NCBI GenBank assembly: GCA_944358305.1
Contig: CALVQK010000001.1
Span: forward strand, 1-64,000
Direction: 5' to 3'
DNA length: 64,000 bases
DNA from: an uncultured Bacilli bacterium
GTDB taxonomy: Bacteria > Bacillota_I > Bacilli_A > RF39 > UBA660
Shown here piece after piece: positions 43,101 to 51,615 of the stretch. The stretch's first letter is position 1. Each line of letters opens with the position of its first letter. The position numbers were made by a program, and so were the translations under genes. The notes beneath the pieces were generated by a model. That model was not told the origin of the DNA. It saw only the letters and a program-made list of their open reading frames with translations, and searched no databases.

Positions 43101-44748
43101 AATTTCTGCTATTTTAAAAAGTATTATTGAAATAGCAAAAGTAGCAAATAAGAGAGCTAAACGTTTATGGCTACCAAATATTCCTAATATAATTGTTACA
43201 GATAACATCGTCTCTAAATATAGTATTTCTTTTACACCTTACAATATAGAAGCTATTATAGGTGAATATGACGCTCCAGAAAAACAAGAGCAAGGTATAG
43301 TAAAATATAATCTTTTAGAAGATGGTAATACACTAATTTATGGTAATGATGGTAGTGAAAAAGAGATGCTTTTAAATACTATTATTTATTCAACATGTAA
43401 GTATCATAAAGAAGAAGAAATAAACTATTATATTATTGATTATGGATCAGAATCACTTAGAAGATTTATAAGCCTACCTCAAGTAGGAGGAATCGTTTTT
43501 AGTGGAGAAGAAGAAAAATATAATAATTTACTTAAACTATTAAAAGAAGAGCTTCTAAAAAGAAAAAAATTATTTGTAGATAGTGGAGGTAGTTATTTAA
43601 ATTACATAAAAACTAGTGATAGCAAACTGCCTGTTATAACAGTTGTAATAAATAACTTTGATTCTTTATATGAAAGCAATCCAAACCTTTATGAGGAGAT
43701 ATCAGATTTAATTAGAGATTCAGTTAATTATGGAGTTGTTTTCATCATAACAGCTAATGCTGTAAATTCTATTAATAGTAAGTTAACTTCTAACTTTACT
43801 AATGTGTATGCATTTAAACTAAAAGATACTAGTGATTACAGTTCTGTTTTAGGCTCAAGAGTAAAAAATATGCCAAGAGATATTTTAGGTAGAGGATACT
43901 TAAAAAATGATGGTATTCATGAATTTCAAACCGCTAGTATCACTGAAGATGAAAATAATTTGAATGATTATTTACAAACATTTATAAAAGAACAAAGAGA
44001 AAATAACGAAAATAAAGCTAAAAGAATACCAACATTGCCAGATATAATACGTTTTAAAGATATTGAAGAAGAAGTAATAGATATAAGAAATATCCCAGTC
44101 GGTATTAGTAAAAAAGATTTAGAAATCGTAACAGTAGATTATTCAGCAAATATAGGTAATATTATTACTTCTAATAGAATTTCTAATACAACAAAATTCA
44201 TTAAAAGTTTATTAATGGTAATTAACAGTATTAAAAATAGTACTTTAATAGTTATAGATGCTGCTAAAGATTTAGCCTTAGATCCTAGCTTGTATCCTAA
44301 TTATTATACAGATAATTTTAATGTCATCTTAGACAAATTAACTGAATACTTTACAAAATTAATAGAACAGAAACAAACAAAAGAAGGAATTATCTTAATC
44401 TATGGATTAAATAAATTTATTACTAAATTAAATGATAATACAAAATTAAATGAATTTATTAAAAAGGTAAAAGAATATGAAAAAATGGGTATAGTCATTG
44501 TAGATGACGCTTCTAAAATCAAACAGTATGCTTTTGAAACTTGGTTTAATGGAACATTTAGTATTAATGATGGCATATTTATAGGTAGAGGTGTTAGTGA
44601 TCAAAATCTTTTACATTTATCTACAGTAACAAGAGAAATGTCTAAAGATATAAAAAATGATATGGCATATTTAATTTCTGAAGGTTATGCAACCCTTTTC
44701 AAAACAATTGATTTTATTAGTGAAGAAGGTGATTCTTTTGAAAAATAA
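40189..44748 (+). CDS. essC: EssC-type FtsK/SpoIIIE ATPase of the type VII secretion system
   Basis: A 1519-residue protein and the motor of the T7SSb. N-terminal FHA-like part (about 1-235), two transmembrane helices (about 255-310), then three FtsK/SpoIIIE-like ATPase domains. Domain 1 is the conserved one, with GMTGSGKS (about 705-712), DYKGGGLAGAFE and HLFIICDEFAEL (about 820). Domain 2 has a degenerate P-loop, IYGNDGSEKE (about 1050), and domain 3 no P-loop. That only one site is intact differs from some EssC proteins but keeps the essential one. GATAGGTGAG precedes ATG 40189. It heads an operon through to 50213. Confidence 0.92.
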   Translation: MKITLFLNNKLIDFKLPTIISGSYSFDPNEKEESKLINIEAIEGKWVLYETTDVKIASNENQDKLILVPNAFYILKRNNINYLIYTSELGFKNIEVYSYDNTLNLVIGNDTNKEANLKYDFQYLNNQLVKVSFKEDKLTLEKSDSLPVYINKLALSNNTYFITTGDLIEIYGLNLLFLNNILIINKVASVDLSLSNLKKYSFPVLDTPLNIEIKDVDLYNKDDYFSKSPRLRRIIETKKIKLSAPPRENDSNQLPLILVIGPMLTMGIMAGTMLLNTVSRIYSKQTTVAESWPQLVMSGAMLISMLVWPLVTQWYNRKMKKKHQKELVEKYSAYLDEKRKELTEEAKLQKNILFENLITINECLNIIKNKSINFWDKRVDQSDFLVVRLGIGKEKLDVKIDYPDEGFTIEEDELKDNADKLVEEFKYIENVPVGYSLYENKTTAVMGERHKVINFVHNIILQLLTFYSYEDIKLAVFTNENNKDSFSYLRYLKHTFTNDMNFRFFATDLDSTKNVAEYLSLIANQRINMKDNGNSPFKPHYIIIVDDLDMLKRYDLIKTITETDENIGFSLLIIENRLSKLPSKCNNFITVADNNSGILKNSYEKQEQTAFADEINYNIDMLQITKILSNIPIEFEDGLKELPNMITFLEMEKVGKVEQLNILNRWNTNDATTSLKAEVGVSEDGDLMYLDLHEKYHGPHGLIAGMTGSGKSEFIITYILSMAINYSPDDVAFILIDYKGGGLAGAFENKVTGINLPHLAGTITNLDKAEMDRTLVSINSELQRRQALFNEARDNLGESTIDIYKYQRFFKEGRLKEAIPHLFIICDEFAELKSQQPDFMDNLISVARIGRSLGVHLILATQKPSGVVNDQIWSNTKFRVCLKVQDEADSKEMLKRPEAAALKQTGRFYLQVGYDEYFALGQSAWCGAKYYPSEKIVKQVDKSINFINDYGAFIKSIQAASSKSMEAKGEQISAILKSIIEIAKVANKRAKRLWLPNIPNIIVTDNIVSKYSISFTPYNIEAIIGEYDAPEKQEQGIVKYNLLEDGNTLIYGNDGSEKEMLLNTIIYSTCKYHKEEEINYYIIDYGSESLRRFISLPQVGGIVFSGEEEKYNNLLKLLKEELLKRKKLFVDSGGSYLNYIKTSDSKLPVITVVINNFDSLYESNPNLYEEISDLIRDSVNYGVVFIITANAVNSINSKLTSNFTNVYAFKLKDTSDYSSVLGSRVKNMPRDILGRGYLKNDGIHEFQTASITEDENNLNDYLQTFIKEQRENNENKAKRIPTLPDIIRFKDIEEEVIDIRNIPVGISKKDLEIVTVDYSANIGNIITSNRISNTTKFIKSLLMVINSIKNSTLIVIDAAKDLALDPSLYPNYYTDNFNVILDKLTEYFTKLIEQKQTKEGIILIYGLNKFITKLNDNTKLNEFIKKVKEYEKMGIVIVDDASKIKQYAFETWFNGTFSINDGIFIGRGVSDQNLLHLSTVTREMSKDIKNDMAYLISEGYATLFKTIDFISEEGDSFEK

Positions 44749-44998
44749 AGTATTAATCAAATTAATAGTGCCTGAATTAGATGCAACTTTTGACATTTTC
44801 ATTCCCGTTAATGAGCTGGTATGGAAAATAAAAAAACTAATTATAAAAGCAATTGCAGATTTATCTAATGTTAATATTAGTATGGACATAGAATGTGTCT
44901 TACTAAACAAAGATAATAGTAAAGTTTACAACAATAATGAAATAATTTTAGAAACAGATATTAGAAATAGTAGTGAACTTATTTTAATATCAAAGTAG
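44738..44998 (+). CDS. esaB: EsaB/YukD-like ubiquitin-fold protein
   Basis: An 86-residue protein starting at TTG 44738 behind AGGTGATTC and overlapping essC by 11 bases. It has a compact beta-grasp pattern: strands KVLIKLIVPELDATFDIFIP, a helix VNELVWKIKKLIIKAI, and strand-rich ends with ILETDIRNSSELILISK. This matches YukD/EsaB, a cytosolic regulatory component of T7SSb. Here it follows essC rather than preceding it as in Staphylococcus. Identification is by fold pattern and location. Confidence 0.7.
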   Translation: MKNKVLIKLIVPELDATFDIFIPVNELVWKIKKLIIKAIADLSNVNISMDIECVLLNKDNSKVYNNNEIILETDIRNSSELILISK

Positions 44999-45007
44999 GA
45001 GGATAAA

Positions 45008-45289
45008 ATGGAAGAAAAATATTTACCAATAGGAACAATAGTATTATTAAAAGGAGCTACAAAAAGAATAATGATATGTGGCTTCTGTTGCCGAAGCGAA
45101 AGCGATAATGATAAGGTATTCGATTATGTAGGATGCCTATCACCAGAAGGCTTTATTTCAAGTGATAAAAACCTTTTATTTAATCATGACCAAATAGATA
45201 AAATTATCAGCATGGGGCTTGTAGATGACGAGGAGAAAGAGTTTAAAGAAAAATTAAATAATGTCTTAAAAATGATGAATAAAGATTAG
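45008..45289 (+). CDS. DUF4176 protein, T7SS-associated
   Basis: A 93-residue protein beginning EEKYLPIGTIVLLKGATKRI followed by MICGF, the signature of DUF4176, which recurs in LXG/T7SS gene clusters in Bacillota. Its role is unknown; DUF4176 genes are usually next to effector or secretion genes and may encode chaperone-like partners. AGGAGG lies just before the ATG. Confidence 0.75.
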   Translation: MEEKYLPIGTIVLLKGATKRIMICGFCCRSESDNDKVFDYVGCLSPEGFISSDKNLLFNHDQIDKIISMGLVDDEEKEFKEKLNNVLKMMNKD

Positions 45290-45300
45290 GATGATGCAAA

Positions 45301-48300
45301 GTGAGCGATGTAAAGAAAATAGATATTAGTTCTGTTGTAGATACTATGGATAATGCAGTATCTTCATTAAAGTCATCTTATGAAAAAACTGTAGCTAGTA
45401 AAAATAGTACTGAAACCGATATTGAGGATTTAGATGAAGATAAGGGTTTTTTTGAAGAACTTTTAGATGATGCTAATGATTTTAAGAATGATGTACTAAG
45501 TGATTTGGCTGACACATGTGTAACAGCTATTACTGCAGTTGATAGTGTTCTTGGAAAATATGAATGGTATAATGACTTTATCGAGTTTTCTAATGAAAAA
45601 ATAGTACCATTTCAAAATAAAGTTAATGAAGTCTTAAAAAGAACAGGAGCAACTGTAGGTACTTTTTTCACGTCTTTATTAGAAGGAGTAGGTAATTTAG
45701 GAGAAGCATTTTTTGACCTTACTAATATAGTGAGAACAGTGGTTTTTAGTATTCCTACTGGAATTATAGATGGTGTTCAAGCTATAGGTGGTGCTATAAC
45801 AGGAGAAGAATGGGAATCAGTTACTAAAAAAATGTGGAACGGGACTAAAGCTGTTGTATCACAGGATTTGACTACTTCACTTTTTGATTGGTTTTACAAC
45901 GAAACAGATCCTGGTCAATTTTTAAAAAATAACAGTTATGGTTTTGATACTACTAGGAGTATTGGTAGTGGTATAGGTAAAGTAGCTGCTATTGTTGGAA
46001 TTAGCATTGCTAGTGGTGGTACATTAGCTCCATTCGCTATAGCCGCCATGGCTGGATTTGGTGAAGGTGCTGAAAAATCTTGGGCGGAAGGAGCTAGTAT
46101 TGGAGAAGGTTTACTATCAGCAACTTTAAATAGTGCTTGGGAAGGATTACAATATTATATAGGAGGAAAGATTGGCACTACTACTTTGTTTGGTAGTAGT
46201 GGAAAATATCTACAAAATCTTAATGGAGAAGCTTTTGGAACTAAATTACTAAACAGTCTTTCAAGAGTTATGATGGATAGTGCAGATGGTGGCGCAGAAG
46301 GAATAGTTCAACCTTTAATAGCAGCCATTTATAAAGATGGATATTATGATGAATCTGGTAACTATATTGAATTTGAAGACAGTGATAATTTCCTTGATAA
46401 ATATGGAGAGATATTTGATGATTATGGTGGCGTTCAAAATATCTTTACTAACGCTCTAGTAGGTGGCGGTGCTTCTATATTAGGCGAAGCTTTTGATATA
46501 GGAAGATTTTTTAACAAATCATCTTCAGAAACACATGCTGATATAGATTCTCAAATAGTAAGAAAGATAGATGATACACATGGTTATCAATTAAATGAAA
46601 CAGATATAACAGGCTTTTATAAAAGCAGATTAGAATCAGGCTTTTTTACAAAAGATCAAATAGAAAAAATGATAGATAATATTAATAATAAAGGTTTTCT
46701 TAGTAAAGAAACTGGGGAATATATAAGTAATCTTTTTGAAGATCCAAATTATGATGTTTATATTAAAACTATAAATGATATGGATTTAGATTCTATAAAA
46801 GAAAAAGGACTATACTGTAATAACTATGCTACCAGCATAGGGGGATCTGCTCCTAAAACTATCGATGATATTAGTTTAGATGCAACAGTTACTAGGATTG
46901 ATAATGTTATAGATGCTATAAATACTGTTAAAAATGCCAATGGTATATCACAAGGTATGAATCCAATTAATGGAACGATTATTTTAAAAATACCTAAAGG
47001 TGCTAACATTGAAGATTTAGTCTATTTTGATCAAGCTGAAGGTGTCTATTTAATTGACCCTAAATATATAGATTCTTTTTTAGGAGTAGATGAAAACGGA
47101 GTAGTAACCGGTGCTTCTGATAATTTAACTCATATAAATCAAAATGATTATGAAGGTGATGAGATTACTGAACAACTTTATCAAGATGACGAACCTACTT
47201 TAAAAATTGTCAATAATAGAATTAGACCATATGAATTTGAATATGATCAAAATGAAATTTTAGAAATTTTGAATTCAAAACAAGCAACAAATGATTTGCT
47301 TTATAACTTGGAGTTAATAGGAAATTTAAATCTTGGTAGTCAATATTTAAATAATTTAAGTAATTATAATGATTTAGGAGCAATAAAAAGGTATGAAGGT
47401 GTCCTAGCTATAAATGAATTAGCAAAAGAAGGAGATATAACGTTAAGCAGTGAACAGCTTGCTAATATGGATATAATTTTGCAAGATAAAAGTTATAGTA
47501 AATATATCGAATCATTATGTGCTGATTATTTAAGTAAAAGGAGCAATATCTATAATTTTGACTACAATTCTCAAACTCTAGATGGCTTTACCAAAGAACA
47601 AATAAAAAGTTTTGTAGATATTTTGAAACAAGATCCTACAACAATAAGAACATCTAATTTTACCACAGCACAAATGAAACTAGCTTCAGATTTATATACT
47701 CTTATTGATATGGGAAATTTCCCAGTTAGTAGCAATTTTTTAACTAATTTACAATTATTATCTAATTATTATTTATATCAAATTTCTGATGCTAATAATA
47801 AAGCTTTAAGATATGCTAATAGATATGGTGTTGATCAACATAGTTTAACTAATTTAGCCAATTATGGTGGTTTATTTAATCCAAATATCAATGGCTTTAA
47901 AGATTTAAATAATAAAGTAATAGATATTGTTAAATCATATTTTCCTAAAATGAAAAAAAGTGAAATAGCTAGATACATGCAAGGAGTAGACAGTACTGGC
48001 GCCTGCAGCTATGCATCAGTTTTAAATGATCTTTATATGGCTTTTGACGGAAAAGAAGAAGCTTTTAGAGAATTATTTGGTTATGATATGTATAGAACAG
48101 TTGATGGACAAAAATTAATTAATGATCAACTTATATTAGCTGATTTTTACACATTTGCTAATTATCATAATAAGTCACTATTTGAACAAGACTTATTTGG
48201 TAATTACAGATATATTGCTGATAATCATGATAACCAAGTATATGTTAGTTATGGTGGAACAGGAGTAAATATTGATTTATTAAATTCATTTATTCGCTAT

Positions 48301-48753
48301 AAATTAGCTAACAGCCAGAATGACACATTAAAACAAGCTTTAGCTAATTATAACATAGACAAGAAATTACTATTTGCGACTTCTTTAGATTCTAATCAAG
48401 AAGTACGAAAAGATGTTTTGAAAAATTTAATTGAAAAGGAAATAGAAATAGGAAATAAACTGGATTTAGGTGTATATGTTGACTTTGTTGCAAATAAAAA
48501 CTATATAATGTACGAATTCAATCCTAAGACAGGGACCTATGATATTCCTTTTAGCTCTTTAAGTTGGAGAGACTCTAATTTAGAAAGTGGACTATCAAAT
48601 GCCAAAACTAGAGCAGGACATGCTATGGCTATTACAGGAATAGTAAATGATGGTGTAATAGTAGCATCATGGGGAAAAGAATATTATATTCCTTTTGATG
48701 AACTAAAAAAGATAGGAATAACTATATCTTCACTAGATTTTAATTTAAAATAG
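45301..48753 (+). CDS. Large T7SS effector candidate with a papain-like C-terminal domain
   Basis: An 1150-residue protein starting at GTG. Residues about 1-130 are helical without a signal peptide, as in leaderless T7SS substrates, though I see no LXG motif. Residues about 130-420 are Gly/Ala-rich amphipathic helices (GSGIGKVAAIVGISIASGGT), a usual pretoxin region. The middle has YCNNYATSIGGSAPKTIDDI and NGTIILKIPKGANIED blocks that I cannot assign. The end (about 890-1150) has VDSTGACSYAS with Cys902, AGHAMAITGI with His1107 and IVASWGKEYYIP (Trp1124), the order Cys-His-SWG of papain-fold peptidases. The papain Asn is Ala here. The neighbour at 48769 is a candidate immunity protein or chaperone. 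Confidence 0.6.
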   Translation: MSDVKKIDISSVVDTMDNAVSSLKSSYEKTVASKNSTETDIEDLDEDKGFFEELLDDANDFKNDVLSDLADTCVTAITAVDSVLGKYEWYNDFIEFSNEKIVPFQNKVNEVLKRTGATVGTFFTSLLEGVGNLGEAFFDLTNIVRTVVFSIPTGIIDGVQAIGGAITGEEWESVTKKMWNGTKAVVSQDLTTSLFDWFYNETDPGQFLKNNSYGFDTTRSIGSGIGKVAAIVGISIASGGTLAPFAIAAMAGFGEGAEKSWAEGASIGEGLLSATLNSAWEGLQYYIGGKIGTTTLFGSSGKYLQNLNGEAFGTKLLNSLSRVMMDSADGGAEGIVQPLIAAIYKDGYYDESGNYIEFEDSDNFLDKYGEIFDDYGGVQNIFTNALVGGGASILGEAFDIGRFFNKSSSETHADIDSQIVRKIDDTHGYQLNETDITGFYKSRLESGFFTKDQIEKMIDNINNKGFLSKETGEYISNLFEDPNYDVYIKTINDMDLDSIKEKGLYCNNYATSIGGSAPKTIDDISLDATVTRIDNVIDAINTVKNANGISQGMNPINGTIILKIPKGANIEDLVYFDQAEGVYLIDPKYIDSFLGVDENGVVTGASDNLTHINQNDYEGDEITEQLYQDDEPTLKIVNNRIRPYEFEYDQNEILEILNSKQATNDLLYNLELIGNLNLGSQYLNNLSNYNDLGAIKRYEGVLAINELAKEGDITLSSEQLANMDIILQDKSYSKYIESLCADYLSKRSNIYNFDYNSQTLDGFTKEQIKSFVDILKQDPTTIRTSNFTTAQMKLASDLYTLIDMGNFPVSSNFLTNLQLLSNYYLYQISDANNKALRYANRYGVDQHSLTNLANYGGLFNPNINGFKDLNNKVIDIVKSYFPKMKKSEIARYMQGVDSTGACSYASVLNDLYMAFDGKEEAFRELFGYDMYRTVDGQKLINDQLILADFYTFANYHNKSLFEQDLFGNYRYIADNHDNQVYVSYGGTGVNIDLLNSFIRYKLANSQNDTLKQALANYNIDKKLLFATSLDSNQEVRKDVLKNLIEKEIEIGNKLDLGVYVDFVANKNYIMYEFNPKTGTYDIPFSSLSWRDSNLESGLSNAKTRAGHAMAITGIVNDGVIVASWGKEYYIPFDELKKIGITISSLDFNLK

Positions 48754-48768
48754 AATTGAGGTGTTTTT

Positions 48769-49458
48769 ATGAAATTAAATGATTTTCAACCAAATATGTT
48801 TGATCATTTAGAAATGGAAAAAAAAGAATTTATAGAGGACAATGATCTAAATGAAAAGTTTTTTAAGGCTTATAAAAAATATTATACATTTTTAGAGCAA
48901 TATATTGATAAAACGATAAATATAAGTAAATATGACAAGTTGATAACTTCTCATGATAGCAAATTAGAAATCGTAAAAAAGGATGATATGGATATATATC
49001 AATATTTATCATCGTTTAAATATTTTTATATAAGAAATACTTTATATATAGAAAATTTAACAGAACAAGAATTAGAACTATTGCTCTCAAAAGAAACTTA
49101 TGATGAAGAAATGCAAGCTTTAATTTCTAGTACTTATAAAAAAGTAATTACTACATCATTATCTAATGAAAATACTAACATTAACTATGGTCCTATGGAG
49201 TCTGCTGCTTTTTATGCTCCAGCTAATGCTTTAGTCCTTGGCTTTAGGTATGATCCTGAGTTTGATGGAGAATTAGCAAAAAAAGATGATGATGCTTGGT
49301 ATGATAACTATCAAGAACAACAATTCTTCGCCATGACAACATTACATAAATTAGAAGAAGAAATTAAAGAAAAAATAGAAGTTCCTATTAGAGTAATTAA
49401 ATATGATGAATTTTCTATTAAAAAAAAAGATAATAACGATATAAGGTTTGTAAAATAA
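48769..49458 (+). CDS. Cytosolic protein beside the effector; immunity or chaperone candidate
   Basis: A 229-residue soluble protein with acidic N-terminus (FDHLEMEKKEFIEDNDLNEK), no signal or transmembrane segment, and a distinctive YGPMESAAFYAPANALVLGF block. I do not recognise the family. It starts 15 bases after the large effector gene and its stop overlaps the kinase start by one base. Immunity genes usually follow their toxin directly, so this is the first candidate, but a role as secretion chaperone is equally possible. Confidence 0.55.
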   Translation: MKLNDFQPNMFDHLEMEKKEFIEDNDLNEKFFKAYKKYYTFLEQYIDKTINISKYDKLITSHDSKLEIVKKDDMDIYQYLSSFKYFYIRNTLYIENLTEQELELLLSKETYDEEMQALISSTYKKVITTSLSNENTNINYGPMESAAFYAPANALVLGFRYDPEFDGELAKKDDDAWYDNYQEQQFFAMTTLHKLEEEIKEKIEVPIRVIKYDEFSIKKKDNNDIRFVK

Positions 49459-50213
49459 TGTTTGAAGATTATAAAATAGTTTCTTTTACATTGTCTAAAA
49501 ATTATACATATTTTAAATTATTAAAAAATGAGCAATATTATTTTATGAAAAAAGTTAGAATACCTTTACCTAGACTTATTTCATCTTTTCAGAATGAAAT
49601 ATCTAAGTATGAACTAGTTAATAGGTTTAATATTCTTCCTAAAATGTTAACATCTAATGTAAAAGAATGCTATATAATATATGAGTATCTAAAAAGTTTA
49701 TCAAAAAAAGAAATTGAAATGCTATCTTATTTAAAAAAAATAAACATTATCTTAGAAATTATTAATAAAGTAAAAATATTACATGATAACAATATTATTC
49801 ATTGTGATTTGAAACTATCAAATATTATTGTAACAAAAAAACTTCAAGTTTATTTGCTTGATTTAGATCATGCAAAATTTAAAGGCGAATTAAGTGACTA
49901 TGGAACCTTAAAATACTGTTCTTTAGATCAATTAAAAGGCTCTAAAGCTACATTTCAATTTGATATTTATGCTTTAGGTATTATAATATTTGAGTTATTA
50001 CTTAATAAAAAAGCTTACAAGAATTTAAAAAAGATGGAACTGATTACTGCCAAAAAAGAGAATTCTCTTTTATTAGATAAAGATCTTAACAAAAATAATT
50101 TATTAAAAACTATTATAAGTAAAGCTACTAATAGTGATTTAAACAGAAGATATTTATCCATTACTGAGCTAGAAAAAGATGTTAAAACGCTAATTATAAA
50201 TAGTAGTAATTAA
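49458..50213 (+). CDS. Serine/threonine protein kinase-like protein
   Basis: A 251-residue kinase fold. YYFMKKVRIP supplies the beta-3 Lys, IIHCDLKLSNII the catalytic loop (H-x-D-L-K-x-x-N), VYLLDLDHAKF the metal Asp (DLD in place of DFG), and QFDIYALGIIIFELL the F helix. The Gly-rich loop is not recognisable. No transmembrane segment, unlike EssB, whose cytosolic pseudokinase domain is the other kinase-fold in T7SSb. It could phosphorylate the FHA-like region of EssC or the WXG proteins, which is inference. The gene ends the essC operon. Confidence 0.8.
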   Translation: MFEDYKIVSFTLSKNYTYFKLLKNEQYYFMKKVRIPLPRLISSFQNEISKYELVNRFNILPKMLTSNVKECYIIYEYLKSLSKKEIEMLSYLKKINIILEIINKVKILHDNNIIHCDLKLSNIIVTKKLQVYLLDLDHAKFKGELSDYGTLKYCSLDQLKGSKATFQFDIYALGIIIFELLLNKKAYKNLKKMELITAKKENSLLLDKDLNKNNLLKTIISKATNSDLNRRYLSITELEKDVKTLIINSSN

Positions 50214-50236
50214 TTGTAAACATTTGTAAATAAATA

Positions 50237-50265
50237 TTGTTGGTTTTACATATATATGTTATATT
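50237..50265 (+). promoter_or_regulatory. Promoter and leader hairpin of the WXG100-like operon
   Basis: TTGTTG (50237-50242), 17-base spacer, TATATT (50260-50265). Immediately downstream GATAGT-GAA-ACTATC (50273-50287) forms a 6-bp hairpin with a 3-base loop, probably stabilising an abundant mRNA. AAGGAAGG precedes the start at 50313. Confidence 0.7.
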
Positions 50266-50312
50266 GTAAATAGATAGTGAAACTATCATTATAAGAAAGG
50301 AAGGTAATAAAT

Positions 50313-50957
50313 ATGGCTATGACAGGATTTGAGCCAGATGTTGTCAATACAGCAATTAAAAATGTACAGGCAGCATATGAAGAGTTAATTAATGTTTTAG
50401 GAACAAGAATGCAAAATGAATTTGTAGGAGGTATGCAAGATAAATGGGCTTGTACTCAAGCACAAAAGTTCTTTACAGATTCATTTAAACCTGCAATTGA
50501 TAGTATTATTCAAAGTTCAACTAGTACTTTTGATAGTGTAGTATCATCAATGGGTAGTGCTGGAGTAGCTTGGGCTAACCAAACAGAAACTAGTTATACA
50601 CCACCAGCTTTTTCACCAATTTCTAAACAAATAGATGCAGGAGTTATCGTAGAAAATATCGGTGGAGTTAGAGGAATTGATAAAGATTTAGCTTCAGGAG
50701 TAGCTGCAAAATTACCAGGTTTAGCTACAGACGCTCAAACAGCTTTAACTAATGCTCAAACTGCTGTTCAAAATTCTGGATTCCTTGGTGGTAATCAACA
50801 AGCAAATCTTGTTTCATCACTTGCAACTATTAAAACTAAAATTGACAATGTAGTTACAACTATAACTAATGAAAGTAAAAATGCTGTTGATCAAACTATT
50901 GAAGCTTATGGAGATACAGAAGGAAGAATTTCAGAAGCATTCACATTACAAGGTTAA
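50313..50957 (+). CDS. Tandem WXG100-like T7SS substrate
   Basis: A 214-residue helical protein with no signal. Residues about 5-80 form a helix-turn-helix with DKWACTQAQKFF at the turn (W-x-C in place of W-x-G), as in EsxA-type proteins. After a linker with TPPAFSPISKQ, residues about 130-214 give a second helical hairpin turning at NSGFLGGNQQ. It resembles two WXG100 units joined in one chain. It has its own strong promoter and a terminator, so it is probably made in excess. WXG100 proteins are the small secreted substrates of T7SS. Confidence 0.65.
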   Translation: MAMTGFEPDVVNTAIKNVQAAYEELINVLGTRMQNEFVGGMQDKWACTQAQKFFTDSFKPAIDSIIQSSTSTFDSVVSSMGSAGVAWANQTETSYTPPAFSPISKQIDAGVIVENIGGVRGIDKDLASGVAAKLPGLATDAQTALTNAQTAVQNSGFLGGNQQANLVSSLATIKTKIDNVVTTITNESKNAVDQTIEAYGDTEGRISEAFTLQG

Positions 50958-50965
50958 TTTTAAAA

Positions 50966-51020
50966 ATATTTAGAAATTTATTTTCTAAATATATGAAAAC
51001 TACATTTTGTAGTTTTTATA
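50966..51020 (+). terminator. Tandem hairpins after the WXG-like gene
   Basis: A first hairpin (ATATTTAGAAA/TTTCTAAATAT, about 50966-50992) is followed by AAAACTACA (50996-51004) / TGTAGTTTT (51008-51016) with a T-rich tail. Confidence 0.65.
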
Positions 51021-51046
51021 TATTTGTAAAATAGATAGGTGATAAT

Positions 51047-51607
51047 ATGGAGATAGATATTCAAACTTTAGAAAAAAATAGTAGTAAGTTAATTAAAAAT
51101 ATAGATGATTTTTCTAATAATATTTCAAATATTTATAATGAACTTAATTGGGTTAGTGGATGTTGGAATGATTATCATGCAAGACTTTTTTTTACAAATG
51201 TAGAAAGTGAAAGGATTAAAATAAATAAGACTTATGATGAACTCGTTTTACTAAAAGAAGTTTATGAATCTATAATAAGCCAATATAAAAGTATAGGTAA
51301 TAAATTTAAAGTTAATTTAGAAGCGAAAGAGGATATATTAAACAAATTTAATTTATTTAGTGATAAAATTAATGAAACAATATCTTTATATAACGATTTA
51401 GATCTAAGCTTTTGTAGCGATATAGCTAATAAAATAAATAACCAAAAAAGTAAACTCTTAAAGATTAAAGAAAATATTGTATCAGCGAAAACAAAAGTCA
51501 AAGATACTCTAGAAAAAATAGAAGAAATAGAAAAGAACATAAACCAAAAATTGTCTAAAATAGATATAGAAGCTATAAAACAAGTTGATATTAATGAATT
51601 TATGTAG
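51047..51607 (+). CDS. WXG-superfamily-like coiled-coil protein
   Basis: A 186-residue, almost entirely helical protein. Near residues 34-50 a turn reads LNWVSGCWNDYHARLFF, similar to the W-x-G/W-x-x-Y turns of WXG100 and LXG domains, after which long coiled coils follow. No toxin domain. GTGATAAT precedes ATG 51047. It is probably a T7SS substrate or a partner for effector export. The next two small genes follow with 8-11 base gaps. Confidence 0.5.
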   Translation: MEIDIQTLEKNSSKLIKNIDDFSNNISNIYNELNWVSGCWNDYHARLFFTNVESERIKINKTYDELVLLKEVYESIISQYKSIGNKFKVNLEAKEDILNKFNLFSDKINETISLYNDLDLSFCSDIANKINNQKSKLLKIKENIVSAKTKVKDTLEKIEEIEKNINQKLSKIDIEAIKQVDINEFM

Positions 51608-51615
51608 GTGATTTT

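Noticed and set aside
45301-45700. LXG domain at the front of the large effector
   Set aside because: The region is helical, but no L-x-G motif or the expected spacing could be found, so it is called only a leaderless T7SS candidate.
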